Below, piece by piece: positions 16,954 through 26,500 of a stretch of DNA of 51,356 bases (its first letter is position 1; every line of letters begins with the position of its first letter). Source of the stretch: Streptomyces sp. G-G2 (GTDB lineage Bacteria; Actinomycetota; Actinomycetes; Streptomycetales; Streptomycetaceae); assembly GCF_030063135.1 (NCBI RefSeq), contig NZ_JASISO010000054.1, forward strand, positions 1 through 51,356, read 5' to 3'. Below the pieces are notes generated by a model that was not told the DNA's origin, ran no database searches, and saw nothing but the letters and a program-made list of their open reading frames with translations. A program made the position numbers and the translations under genes.

Positions 16954-16996
16954 GCTCCTTGTGGGGGTTTCCTGTCCGTTCTGTGGTACAAGGAGC
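16954..16996 (-). promoter_or_regulatory. Possible RBS-sequestering hairpin before GDSL lipase
   Basis: In the sense of the lipase mRNA, GCTCCTTGT (16996-16988) can pair perfectly over nine bases with ACAAGGAGC (16962-16954), which is the ribosome binding site six bases before the ATG. The loop is 25 bases. This would hide the Shine-Dalgarno if the transcript starts upstream of 16996. The transcript start is unknown. Confidence 0.4.
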
Positions 16997-17147
16997 TGGG
17001 GCCCACTGGAAGTGTTCATGCCAAGAATGTTCGGGGTGGAGTTCCCGCCGGAATCTTCACCACGGGGGTGTTTGAAGAGGGAAGTCACCCACCCGTTCCG
17101 GCGAAACACGGGTGCACAGGGGCACTTCGTGCCGGATCATGGGCGCC

Positions 17148-18245
17148 ATGCCAGCCAACCCTCATGACGCGCTGCCGATCCGGCTCAACGTCGACGACAG
17201 CGACTCCCCGTCGGACGTCGTCGACGCGCTGTTCCTCGGCCGGTTCGCGTCCGGCGAGCAGCCGTACTCGCACAGCGTGTCCATCGAGCGGGTCAAGGCC
17301 GGGGCCAGCCTGGTGCCGCCCGCGGCCACCGTGCTGCGCTCCGCGCGCGACTCCGACCGCAGCGCCACCCTCGCCGAGGGCGAGGGCTGGACCATGCTCG
17401 TCTCCCGCTGGAGCCGCGGCGCGGACGTCACGGTGACGGCGGTCAGCGAAGAACTCGCCTCCACCGTGGTGGGCGAGGCCACCGAGGGCGTGCAGGACGA
17501 ACCCGAACCGCAGCCCGAGAACGTCACCATGGGCTTCTGGTACGTCTCCCCGCGCCGGGGCCCGTACCGGACGACCCGCCAGATCGCGGCCGGTACCTGG
17601 GCGGAGGTGCGGCCCAACTACACCGCCCCGGTCGCCGGGTCGCTGGACCGGCTGATGAAGGTGACCCCGGACGACATCGCGGGGCGGCTGCTGCTGCTCC
17701 ACGGGCCGCCCGGGACCGGCAAGACCTCCGCGCTGCGCACGCTCGCCCGCTCCTGGCGGGACTGGTGCCAGGTGGACTGCGTACTCGATCCCGAACGGCT
17801 GTTCAACGACGTCGGCTACCTGATGGACATCGCCATCGGCGAGGACGAGGGCACGGCCAAGGGCCGCTGGCGGCTGCTGCTGCTGGAGGACTGCGACGAG
17901 CTGATCCGCGGCGAGGCCCGGCACACCGCCGGGCAGGCCCTGTCACGGCTGCTGAACCTGACGGACGGGCTGCTCGGCCAGGGCCGCAACGTCCTGGTCG
18001 GGGTCACCACCAACGAGGACCTGGAGCGGCTGCACCCGGCGGTGGTCCGGCCCGGGCGCTGCCTGGCGCGGATCGAGGTGGACAAGCTGACGCACCGGGA
18101 GGCGGTGGACTGGCTGGGCACCGACGAGGGGGTGCCGCGCGAGGGCGCCACCCTGGCCGAGCTGTTCGCGCTGCGGCGCGGCGCGGGCCCCGGCTCGCTG
18201 CTGCCGCCGCAGGCGCACGGGCCCGACGCGGGGCTGTACCTCTAG
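17148..18245 (+). CDS. AAA-family ATPase with DUF5925-like N-terminal region
   Basis: 365 residues. The N-terminal half (about 1-165) is a conserved actinobacterial region with LNVDDSDSPSDVVDALFLGRFASGEQPYSHS and FWYVSPRRGPY. The C-terminal half is an AAA ATPase with Walker A GPPGTGKTS (about 185-193), Walker B LLLLEDCDEL (about 242-250), a sensor-1-like TTNED, and an arginine-finger-like HPAVVRPGRCL. Such proteins probably remodel a protein partner; the partner is unknown. There are ATG codons at 17112, 17139 and 17148. I took 17148 because the conserved sequence begins there; none has a convincing Shine-Dalgarno. Convergent with the GntR gene. Confidence 0.85.
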   Translation: MPANPHDALPIRLNVDDSDSPSDVVDALFLGRFASGEQPYSHSVSIERVKAGASLVPPAATVLRSARDSDRSATLAEGEGWTMLVSRWSRGADVTVTAVSEELASTVVGEATEGVQDEPEPQPENVTMGFWYVSPRRGPYRTTRQIAAGTWAEVRPNYTAPVAGSLDRLMKVTPDDIAGRLLLLHGPPGTGKTSALRTLARSWRDWCQVDCVLDPERLFNDVGYLMDIAIGEDEGTAKGRWRLLLLEDCDELIRGEARHTAGQALSRLLNLTDGLLGQGRNVLVGVTTNEDLERLHPAVVRPGRCLARIEVDKLTHREAVDWLGTDEGVPREGATLAELFALRRGAGPGSLLPPQAHGPDAGLYL

Positions 18246-18276
18246 GACCCCCGCGCACCCCCAGGACCCGCCGCTC

Positions 18277-18663
18277 TCAGCTCCCGTACCGCGCGCGCAG
18301 GGCGGTCACGGCGGCGGCCTCGGCCGCCTCCCGGGTGAGGCCGAGGCGGTGGGCGCGCTCCGCGTAGGTCTGGGCCGCCGCCGAGGCCTCGCGGGCCGGG
18401 GCGTCGCCCGTGGCCGCGATGAAGGTGCCGTTGCGGCCGCGCGTCTCGATCACCCCGTCGGACTCCAGCGCCCGGTAGGCCTTGGCGACCGTGTTCGCGG
18501 CCAGGCCCAGCTCCTCCGCGAGCCCGCGCACCGTCGGCAGTTTGAAGCCGGCGGGCAGCCGGCCCGAGCGCGCCTGCCGGGAGATCTGCGCGCGCAGCTG
18601 TTCGTAGGGGGCGGCCGCACCGGCCGCGCCGTCAAGGGTGAGCTTCAGGTTCGTCGAGGTCAC
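18277..18663 (-). CDS. Short GntR-family regulator (YtrA type)
   Basis: 128 residues. The GntR winged helix covers about residues 18-85 (PYEQLRAQISRQARSGRLPAGFKLPTVRGLAEELGLAANTVAKAYRALESDGVIETRGRNGTFI). It is followed only by a short helical tail, as in the YtrA subfamily, which often controls transporter operons. No ABC transporter is adjacent here; the neighbour is the divergent GNAT-DUF402 gene 71 bp away, which may be the target. The frame is open to 18720, but the GTG at 18663 begins the family-like sequence VTSTNLKLTLD. Confidence 0.88.
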   Translation of the reverse strand: MTSTNLKLTLDGAAGAAAPYEQLRAQISRQARSGRLPAGFKLPTVRGLAEELGLAANTVAKAYRALESDGVIETRGRNGTFIAATGDAPAREASAAAQTYAERAHRLGLTREAAEAAAVTALRARYGS

Positions 18664-18734
18664 GGGCCCGATTGTCGCCCATCGGAGGGTAATTCGGAGG
18701 CGGGCCGCGGAGCGCCGCACGTAGCGTCGCGCTC

Positions 18735-20156
18735 ATGACCGTTCTGATTCGCGACCTGCGCCCCGGTGACGTGGCGGACGCCGAGGCCGTGGTCCGGGTG
18801 CGCCGGGCCGCACTGCCCTTCATGATCACCACTGTTGAGGGCGTCGCCTTCGAACTCGCCTCCGCCCACCCCGACCGGCACTACCGCCTGCTGGTCGCCG
18901 AGACGGCCGACGGCACGGTGGTGGGCAGCGCCCAGGTGGGCGTCGCGCACGACAGCCCGGAGCCGGGTCAGGCCTTCCTCAACGTGTACGTCGACCCCTT
19001 GCACCGGGGTCTCGGAGCGGGTGGCCCGCTGGCGCGCGCCGCGGAGCACCACCTCGCGGCGCGGGGGGCCACCGATGTGTTCGCGTGGGTCCTGGACGAG
19101 CCCGCGCCCCGCGCCTTCGCCGAGCGCCGGGGGTACCGGGCCAGCCGGAGCGCGTACTTCCTGCGCCTGGACCTGACCACCGCCGCCCTGCCGGAGCTGC
19201 CGGGCGCCCTGCCGACCGGGGTCGAGCTGCGGACCGCCGCCGCCTTCGAGGCCGATCCGCGGCCCCTGTTCGAGGCGGACGCGGAGACCTCCTGCGACGA
19301 ACCGGGCGACGTGGCGACCGAGATGGACGACTACGACGGCTGGCTGCTGCACATCTGGCGGAGCCCCGCCCTGGACCGGGAGCTGAGCACCGTGGTCCTC
19401 GTCGACGGCGCGGTGGCGGCCTTCACCGCGGCCCACACCGACGGGGCCACCCGCTACGCCTCGGCCATGACCGGCACCCGGCGCGCCTTCCGCGGCCGGG
19501 GGCTGGCCAAGCTGGCCAAGGCCGCCTCGCTGCGGCGGGCCCGGGCGGCGGGGTACACGGAGGCGTTCACCGGCAACGACACCGCGAACGCCCCGATGCT
19601 GGCGGTCAACAAGGGCTTCGGGTACGAGGTCTGCGCCGCCGAGGTCCGGTACACGAAGAAGCTGGCGCCGCGGGACCCGGGGACCGTGACCGTCGCCCTG
19701 GTCAAGGGCGACCGGACCAAGATCCGCTATCGGGCCGCCCTGCTGGCCGACACCGGTGCCCGGATCTCCGTACGCGCCCCCTGGGCGGCCCCGGGCGTGC
19801 GCGACTTCGGCTTCGTCCGCTTCGAGCCGGGCGACGTATTCACCGAGCACTTCTGGCGGGACCGCTGGTACGCGGTCAAGGAGGTGCGCGGCGCCACCGG
19901 TGTCCTCAAGGGCTGGTACTGCGACATCACCCGGCCGGCCGTGATGAGCGACGGCGAGATCCTGGTGGAGGACCTCGACCTCGACCTGTGGGTCTCGGCG
20001 GACGGGTCGGACGTACGGCGCCTGGACGAGGACGAGTTCGCCGAGAGCGGCCTCGCGGGGCGCGACCCGGAGGCCGCCATGCGGGCCGTGGCGGCCCTCG
20101 ACGCGCTGGAGCGCCAGGCCCGTTCGGCGGCCGGCCTGGCCGCGCTGCTCGGCTGA
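18735..20156 (+). CDS. Tandem GNAT acetyltransferase fused to a DUF402 domain
   Basis: 473 residues with three parts. Residues about 1-148 form a GNAT domain (VYVDPLHRGLGAGGPLARAAEHHLA, acetyl-CoA loop HRGLGAGG). Residues about 157-312 form a second GNAT domain (AFRGRGLAKLAKAASLRRARAAG, NAPMLAVNKGFGYEV). Residues about 317-460 form a DUF402/FomD-like domain (FGFVRFEPGDVFTEHFWRDRWYAVKEV, LKGWYCDITRP, EDLDLDLWVSADG) of the kind that hydrolyses nucleoside phosphates in characterised relatives, with the acidic DLDLDL motif intact. Substrates are unknown. No strong ribosome binding site is visible; the ATG at 18735 starts the first GNAT sheet directly. Divergent from the GntR gene. Confidence 0.85.
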   Translation: MTVLIRDLRPGDVADAEAVVRVRRAALPFMITTVEGVAFELASAHPDRHYRLLVAETADGTVVGSAQVGVAHDSPEPGQAFLNVYVDPLHRGLGAGGPLARAAEHHLAARGATDVFAWVLDEPAPRAFAERRGYRASRSAYFLRLDLTTAALPELPGALPTGVELRTAAAFEADPRPLFEADAETSCDEPGDVATEMDDYDGWLLHIWRSPALDRELSTVVLVDGAVAAFTAAHTDGATRYASAMTGTRRAFRGRGLAKLAKAASLRRARAAGYTEAFTGNDTANAPMLAVNKGFGYEVCAAEVRYTKKLAPRDPGTVTVALVKGDRTKIRYRAALLADTGARISVRAPWAAPGVRDFGFVRFEPGDVFTEHFWRDRWYAVKEVRGATGVLKGWYCDITRPAVMSDGEILVEDLDLDLWVSADGSDVRRLDEDEFAESGLAGRDPEAAMRAVAALDALERQARSAAGLAALLG

Positions 20157-20209
20157 ACCGCGCGGGTGGACCCGTGGACGGGGGCGTTCCTGTGGGCCCG
20201 CTTAGCGCG

Positions 20210-20230
20210 TCCTTAACTGCGCCCTAAGGA
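20210..20230. promoter_or_regulatory. Inverted repeat upstream of the LPMO gene
   Basis: TCCTTA, nine bases, TAAGGA, a perfect 6-bp-arm inverted repeat about 160 bp before the LPMO start, in a locally AT-richer patch of the 236-bp gap. Possible operator; no regulator is implied by the sequence. Confidence 0.3.
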
Positions 20231-20392
20231 TCGCCCTCCGGGGCCCGAAGGCCTCGGAACGGGCGGTTCCAGTGGCTAGCTTGGGCGAGCCAGGGAGGGC
20301 CGGAGGCGGCGTCGTCACCCATCGGGAGCGGCGCCACCCAGCCCGGTCCACCGGCCGTACCCCCGTACGCCCCGCCCAGAGGAGTTCCATCC

Positions 20393-21460
20393 ATGTCCGC
20401 ACGCCGCCCCAGCACCGCCCCGCGCACCGCCGCCCGTATCGCCGCCCTGGGCCTGGCCCCGCTCGCGGTGGCCGCGTACACCGCCTCGCCCGCGGCGGCC
20501 CACGGCTCGATGACGGACCCGGTCAGCCGGGTGGCCGCGTGCTACGCGGAGGGGCCGGAATCACCCCGGTCGGCGGCGTGCAAGGCGGCCGTCTCGGCGA
20601 GCGGCGCGCAGGCCTTCTACGACTGGAACGCGGTGAACATCGCCAACGCGGCGGGCCAGAGCAAGTCGCTGATCCCGGACGGGCAGTTGTGCTCGGCGGG
20701 CAACAGCAAGTACAAGGGCCTGGACCTGGCCCGCGCCGACTGGCCCGCCAGCCCGATGGCGGCGGGCGCGCACACCTTCCGGTACAAGGGGACCGCCCCG
20801 CACAAGGGGTCCTTCGAGCTGTATGTCACGAAGGACTCCTACGACCCGTCGAAGCCGCTGAAGTGGTCCGATCTGGAGGCCACGCCCTTCGCGAAGGTCA
20901 GCGACCCGGGCATGCGGAACGGCGACTACGTGTTCTCCGCCGCCGTCCCGAAGAAGACCGGCCGCCACCTCATCTACAGCGTCTGGCAGCGCTCGGACAG
21001 CCCGGAGGCCTTCTACTCCTGCTCCGACGTGGTCTTCGGCAAGGACAGCGGCGGGAGCGGCACCGGGCCGACCGCCGGTCCCGCCGCCTCCGCGCACCCG
21101 GAGGAGGGCGCCACCGGGAAGCCCGGCTCCAAGCCGTCGGCGGGACAGGTCCCGGCGGATCCCGCACCGGGCTCCGCGCAGGACCCCGCGAAGGCGCCCA
21201 CGGACGAGCAGATCGCGGCCGGGGCGGACAAGTCCACGGTCGAGCACAGCGGTCACGGCGACAACGACCCGAAGACGAACGGGGCGTCGGCCGTCCCGGT
21301 CACGTCGCAGAGCCCGGCGGACGGCAATCTCGCCCAGACCGGCGGCGACGGTGCGACCCCGATGATCGCGATCGCCGGGGCGGGTGCGCTCGCCGCCGGT
21401 GCGGCCGTGCTCTTCGGCGTGGCCCGTCGCCGGACCACCGCCGGTCGTCACGGCCGCTGA
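20393..21460 (+). CDS. AA10 lytic polysaccharide monooxygenase with LAQTG sortase signal
   Basis: 355 residues, start at ATG with AGAGGAG upstream. After the signal peptide the mature chain would begin at His37 (AAA|HGSMTDP), which with His137 (GTAPHKGSFELY) forms the copper histidine brace of AA10 enzymes that cleave chitin or cellulose oxidatively. The catalytic domain ends near residue 218 (FYSCSDVVFG). A Pro/Gly/Ala-rich linker follows. The C-terminus has LAQTG (about 313-317), a hydrophobic helix and an RRR tail, a sorting signal of the LAXTG type used by class E sortases. The enzyme should thus be linked to the cell wall. It resembles LpmP-type wall-anchored LPMOs linked to glycan deposition in Streptomyces, as I recall. 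Confidence 0.92.
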   Translation: MSARRPSTAPRTAARIAALGLAPLAVAAYTASPAAAHGSMTDPVSRVAACYAEGPESPRSAACKAAVSASGAQAFYDWNAVNIANAAGQSKSLIPDGQLCSAGNSKYKGLDLARADWPASPMAAGAHTFRYKGTAPHKGSFELYVTKDSYDPSKPLKWSDLEATPFAKVSDPGMRNGDYVFSAAVPKKTGRHLIYSVWQRSDSPEAFYSCSDVVFGKDSGGSGTGPTAGPAASAHPEEGATGKPGSKPSAGQVPADPAPGSAQDPAKAPTDEQIAAGADKSTVEHSGHGDNDPKTNGASAVPVTSQSPADGNLAQTGGDGATPMIAIAGAGALAAGAAVLFGVARRRTTAGRHGR

Positions 21461-21507
21461 CGGCCCGCGCTCCCTTCCTGCTCAGCGCCCCGCGGACCGC
21501 TCGCGCG

Positions 21508-22368
21508 TCAGTCGAAGACCGACGCGCAGGTGGTCCGCCGCGCGTGCTGCGGGTCGAGCGCGTTGGCCGCCTCGTGCCAGGCGATCCGGTCGGTCAGGCC
21601 GATCGCGACGTGCTCGGAGAGGTCGACTCCGCACAGGTCCTGGAGCAGGACGTTGTGTACGTTCGGCCCGTCGAGGAACTGGGTCCGGTACGGGGTGACC
21701 ACCTCGTCGAACTTGGTCGTGATGACCGTGTACGCGACTCCGGGCACGGTGTCGCCGCCCGCGTTCAGCTTGGTGATGAAGGGCGAGCCCGCGATCTGGT
21801 CGGCCAGCCCCGGGGTGGCGGAGCTGATCAGGTCCCCGGCCCCGGGGAAGTAGGGCAGCAGCTGGGTGAGCCCGAGCAGGGTGGTTCCGTGGTTGTCGGG
21901 GGCGATCCCGACCATCGCGTTGACCTTGGCCGCGCCGCCGAGGAACTTCAGGTAGTAGTTCGGCATCATGCCGCCCTGCGAGTGCCCGACGATGTCGGTC
22001 TTGGCGGCGCCGGTGGAGGCGAGCACCTTGTCGACGAAGACGTCGAGCTGACCGGCGGACTTGTCGATCGGACCGAGTCCGTTGAAGAGGGGCACGCCGG
22101 GCAGCTGGCCGTAGTCGAGGGAGTAGACGCAGTATCCGCGGTCCACGAGGTACGGCGCGAACCCGAGCCAGTTGTCGATGGAGTTGCCGAAGGTGCCGTG
22201 GACCAGCACCACGGGGCGCGGGTGCGCGGCGGAGGGCTTGCAGGACCAGTTGTTCCACCCGCTGTACGGGGCGGAAGCCGCCTGCGCGGACCCGGCGGGG
22301 ACCAGGGTGGCGGCGGCGAGTGCGAGGACGGCCAGCGAGCGGAGCAGGCGTCGTCTCCAGGGCAGCAT
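21508..22368 (-). CDS. Secreted alpha/beta-hydrolase lipase (class 2-like)
   Basis: 286 residues. A signal peptide (about 1-31, ending SAQAA) is followed by an alpha/beta hydrolase with oxyanion motif HGTFGNS, nucleophile motif GHSQGG, and a late acidic residue and His (GVDLSEHVAIG) completing the triad. The mature start (YSGWNNWSCKPS) and cysteine pairs match secreted actinobacterial triacylglycerol lipases. It should cleave extracellular lipids. The ATG has AAGGAG eight bases upstream. A perfect GTGATCCGGATCAC palindrome lies 48-61 bp before the start and looks like a Crp box. Confidence 0.92.
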   Translation of the reverse strand: MLPWRRRLLRSLAVLALAAATLVPAGSAQAASAPYSGWNNWSCKPSAAHPRPVVLVHGTFGNSIDNWLGFAPYLVDRGYCVYSLDYGQLPGVPLFNGLGPIDKSAGQLDVFVDKVLASTGAAKTDIVGHSQGGMMPNYYLKFLGGAAKVNAMVGIAPDNHGTTLLGLTQLLPYFPGAGDLISSATPGLADQIAGSPFITKLNAGGDTVPGVAYTVITTKFDEVVTPYRTQFLDGPNVHNVLLQDLCGVDLSEHVAIGLTDRIAWHEAANALDPQHARRTTCASVFD

Positions 22369-22415
22369 CGAGTGATCTCCTTGCGGGTCAAGGGGAAAGA
22401 ACGTGGGGGAGTCCC

Positions 22416-22429
22416 GTGATCCGGATCAC
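22416..22429. promoter_or_regulatory. Crp-like palindrome GTGATCCGGATCAC
   Basis: A perfect 14-bp palindrome of the form GTGA-N6-TCAC, 48 bp upstream of the secreted lipase start. On the lipase strand it reads TGTGA-N6-TCAC, matching the half-sites known for Crp proteins. Binding is not shown. Confidence 0.45.
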
Positions 22430-22576
22430 ATGGGGGTGCTGCTGACGCCAAATTACGGGCGAGTAGCAAGACTTGGAAGTTACGCGTCAGTAAAGAATGC
22501 GTGTCGCACGGCGAACGGGTTCACCCGCGGCTCGCGCGAGGGGTTCCGGCCGGGCCGCGTGAACAGGCCGCGCGGT

Positions 22577-23584
22577 TCAGGCCGCCAGGCTGCCGCGGGC
22601 TATGGCGGACGGGCCGAACCTGGCCCGGATCCGGTCCGTGACCGCCTCCAGCCTGCGGGCCTTCTCGTCCTCGGGGTCGAAGGTCAGCTGGTGGACGGCC
22701 CGGGTGGCCGGGGCCAGTTCCTCCGCGCGCAGGGAGAGCGCGCGGACCCGGGCCCGCTGGAGACCCAGGGACGCGTGGACGGCGTACGCCGTGGCGGTCA
22801 GGGTGGCCGAGTGGGCGGTGGGTTCCGGCAGCACGCGGGTCCGGGTCACGGTCGTGCGGTCGGCGCAGCGCACCGTGAGGGAGAGCGCGCGGCAGACCTG
22901 GTCCCGGGCGCGCAGCCGGGCGCCGATCTCCTCGGTGAGGGAGAGCAGGGCGCGGCGGTGGCGTACGGGGTCCAGCTCGTCCCGGCCGAAGGGGCGCTCG
23001 GCGGCCAGTGAACGCGCGGCCGCGCCGGGCAGCACCGGGGTCCGGTCGATGCCGTGGGCCCGCTCGTGGACCTCCCGCCCGGCCCGGGGTCCCAGGATCC
23101 GCCGCAGGGTCGCGGGCGGGGCGGCGGCGACCCGGCCGATGGTGTCGAGACCGTAGGAGCAGAGCACCCGGGCCGCCTTGGGGCCCACTCCGGGTAGGGC
23201 CGCGACGGGCCGCCCGGCCAGGAACTCCCGTACGGCGGCGGGCTCGTCCGGGATCAGCAGGGTGCGCCCGGGTCCGGCCGCGCGGGCCGCCAGGGTGGCC
23301 AGCATCGGGTTCGCGGCGCCGCCGAGGGCGCACTCGGCGCCGTACAGGGCGAGGGCCCGGACCCGGATCACGGCGGCCAGTTCGGCCGCGTCCCGCCCGA
23401 AGTAGCGCAGCGCGCCCCGGACATCGGCGAGGGCCCCGTCGGGCGGCAGCGCCTGGACCACCGGGGTCAGGGCGCCCAGCAGGGTGAGCAGCCCGGCGTG
23501 GGCGGGCGCGTCGAGCGGGGCTCCGTCGGCCCGGCGGAAGCGCAGGCACAGCACGGACCCGGCGGGGTCCGCACCCGGGTTCAT
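22577..23584 (-). CDS. imuB: ImuB-like, Y-family DNA polymerase homologue without catalytic carboxylates
   Basis: 335 residues. The start overlaps the dnaE2 stop (ATGA at 23581-23584), so the two are co-translated. It has the fold-level blocks of Y-family polymerases: a helix-hairpin-helix (ALPGVGPKAARVLCSYGLDTIGRVA) and a little-finger region. In place of the catalytic SxDE it has ADVRGALRYFG, like the LDVTG.ARLFG of ImuB, and the first catalytic Asp is missing (SVLCLRFRRADG). It should therefore be a non-catalytic adaptor that brings DnaE2 to damaged DNA. A QLTFD stretch late in the chain could be a beta-clamp contact. It is shorter than mycobacterial ImuB, and no imuA gene is present. Confidence 0.8.
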   Translation of the reverse strand: MNPGADPAGSVLCLRFRRADGAPLDAPAHAGLLTLLGALTPVVQALPPDGALADVRGALRYFGRDAAELAAVIRVRALALYGAECALGGAANPMLATLAARAAGPGRTLLIPDEPAAVREFLAGRPVAALPGVGPKAARVLCSYGLDTIGRVAAAPPATLRRILGPRAGREVHERAHGIDRTPVLPGAAARSLAAERPFGRDELDPVRHRRALLSLTEEIGARLRARDQVCRALSLTVRCADRTTVTRTRVLPEPTAHSATLTATAYAVHASLGLQRARVRALSLRAEELAPATRAVHQLTFDPEDEKARRLEAVTDRIRARFGPSAIARGSLAA

Positions 23585-26500
23585 CCCGCGCTCCCCGGAC
23601 TGGAGTGCCAGAGCTTGCGGCCGGTGGCGGGGCCGGTGCCCGGGGGCTGGAGGTCCGCCCAGGGGTGCATCTCGTACCCGTTCGGCAGCGTGATCCGGCG
23701 GCCGGGGGCCGGTGCGGCGGACGCTTCGGCGGGGGCTTCGGCGGGGGCCTGACCGGAGGCGGACGGTGTGGCGGGCGCCGGTACGGCGAGGGCGGCCGCG
23801 ACCGCCTCCAGACCTCCGGCGGAACGCAGTTCGGCCAGTTGGGCGAGGTTCCAGGCGGCCTCGCCGACCACGCTCAGGCTCTGCGGGCCGCGCCGCTGGA
23901 CCACTCCGCGCACCAGCAGCAGGAAGGAGTGGAAGACGGTGTGGGCGCACGCCACGTGGCTGTCGTCGAAGAAGGCGAGGTCGACCAGGCCGGTGCCGTC
24001 GTCGAGGGTGGTGAAGATGACCCGCCTGCCGGAGCGGATCGGCGGGGTCTGGGTGGCCGCCTTGGCGCCCGCGACCAGGACGGTCTGGCCGTGTGCGGCG
24101 GTGCGCAGGGCGCTGGCCGGGAGCACGCCCAGTTCGGTCAGGAAGGTGTGGTGGTCGCTCATGAGGTGGCGGGAGGCGTCCATGCCGAGGACGCCCAGCT
24201 CGGCGCTGAGCCGTTCGGTGTCGTCGAGGTCGGGCAGGCCCACGGAGGCGGTGGACAGCCCGCCGTCCAGGGGCAGTTGGGGGCCGTGCGCGCCCTTCGC
24301 CCGCTGGGCGCCGTGGAGTTCGGACAGGTGCAGGAGCAGGTCCCGGCGGTTGGCGCCGAAGGCGTCGAGGGCGCCGACCTGCGAGAGCCGTTCGGCCACG
24401 GGGCGGCTCGGGCGGGCCCGGTCCCAGAAGTCGCGCAGGGAGGCGTAGGGCTGTCCGGTCTCGATCCGGGCGGCCTCGGCCTCGCTGATCCCGTGGACGT
24501 CGGACAGTGCGAGACGCAGTCCCCAGCGCGCGGCGGCGCCCGTACCGGACACCAGTTCGATACGGTGGGCGGCCGCCGACCGGTTCACGTCCAGCGGCAG
24601 CACCGGCACCCCGCGCCGGCGCGCGTCCGCGAGCAGCAGCCGCTTGGGGTACATGCCCGGGTCGTGGGTGAGCAGCCCGGTGTAGAAGGCGGCCGGGTGG
24701 TGCGCCTTGAGCCACGCGGACTGGTAGGTCGGGACCGCGAAGGCCACGGCGTGCGCCTTGCAGAAGCCGTACGAGCCGAAGGCCTCGATGATCTCCCAGG
24801 TACGGGCGATCACCTCGGGCCGGTAGCCGTTCCCGGCGGCCCGGGCCGCGAACCAGACCCGGATCCGGGCCTGCGAGTCCGGGTCGGAGAGCCCGCGCCG
24901 CACCCGGTCGGCCTCGTCGCGGCCGCAGCCGGTCATGATGTCGACGATCTCGATGATCTGTTCGTGGAAGACGACGACCCCGTAGGTCTCGCGCAGCGGG
25001 CGCGCCAGGTCCTCGTGCGGGAAGCGGACCGGGGCCCGCCCGTGCCGGGCCTCGATGAAGGGGCGGACCATGTCGGCGGCGACCGGTCCGGGCCGGAAGA
25101 GGGAGATGTCCACGACCAGGTCGTGGAAGGTCGAGGGCTGGAGCCGCCCCACCAGGTCGCGCTGGCCGGGCGATTCGATCTGGAAGCAGCCCAGCGTCTC
25201 GGCCGAGCGGATCAGCGCGTACGTCGCCTCGTCGCCCGGCGGCACCTGCGCCGGGTCGTCCAGGTCCAGCTCCTGCCCCGTACCGCGCCGGATCTCGGCG
25301 ACCGCGTGCGCCATCGCCGACTGCATCCGCACCCCGAGCACGTCGAGTTTGAGCAGCCCGAGGTCCTCCACGTCCTCCTTGTCGAACTGGGACATGGGGA
25401 AGCCCTCGCCGCTGGTGGGGACCACCGGCGTACGGGCGAGCAGCGAGGCGTCGGAGAGCAGTACCCCGCACGGATGCATGGCGATCCCGCGCGGCAGCGC
25501 GTCCAGCGCCTCGACCAGCTCCCAGAGCAGCTCGTGCGATTCCCCGCGTACGCCGCTCAGTTCGGGGAGTTCGGCGAGGGCCGCGCGGGCGTCCCGGGCC
25601 CGGATGTGCGGGAAGGCCTTGGCGAGCCGGTCGGTCTCGGCGGGGTCCATGGACAGGGCCGCGCCGACGTCACGGATGGCGTGGCGGACCCGGTAGGTCT
25701 CGGGCATGGCGACGGTGGCGACCCGCTCGGTGCCGAAGCGGCCGATGATCCGGCGGTAGACCTCCAGGCGGCGCGCGGACTCGACGTCGATGTCGATGTC
25801 GGGCAGGACGCGGCGGCGCTTGGACAGGAAGCGCTCCATCAGCAGCCCGTGCTCGACGGGGTCTGCGTGCGCGATGCCGATGAGGTGGTTGACCAGGGAG
25901 CCCGCGCCGGAGCCGCGCGCGGCCACCCGGATCCCCATCTCCTTCACGTCGTCCACCACTTGAGCGACCGTCAGGAAATACGAGGCGAAGCCGTGGTAGG
26001 CGATGATGTCCAGCTCGTGGTGGAGCCGCTCCCAGTACCGGGGGCTGTTCGCGTGGACGCGCAGCACCATGCCCGCCGAGCACCGGGAGGCGAGCACCCG
26101 CTGGGCCGTGCGGTGGGCGGCGCCGACGAGCCGGGGCTCGGGGAAGTGCACCTCGCCGATGCCGAGGTCGTCCGCCGGGTCGACCGCGCAGGCCTCGGCG
26201 GTCTCGCGGGTGGCGTCGAGCAGGGCGCGGGCGCCGGACGGGCCGAGGCCCGCCGCCCGCGCGATCCGGTCGGCGGTCGCGGCCATGGCGGCGGGGCCCT
26301 TGAGCCAGCGCTCCCCGCTGTCGAGGCCGCGCCGGGGGTCGACGGGGACGAGCCTGCGGGCCGCGTCCAGGACATCGGCGACCCGGCCCCCGCCCTGGTC
26401 GGCGTAGCGCACGGCATTGCTGAGCACGGCCGGTACGCCCTGCTCGGCGGCGAAGCCGACGGTGCGGGCGGCGAGGCGCGGCGAGCCTGGGCCGGCGCCC

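Noticed and set aside
22577..25471. Apparent 964-residue protein fusing the ImuB-like part to an extra N-terminal half
   Set aside because: The extra half is dnaE2 read in another frame. The ATG overlapping the dnaE2 stop at 23584 is the natural start.
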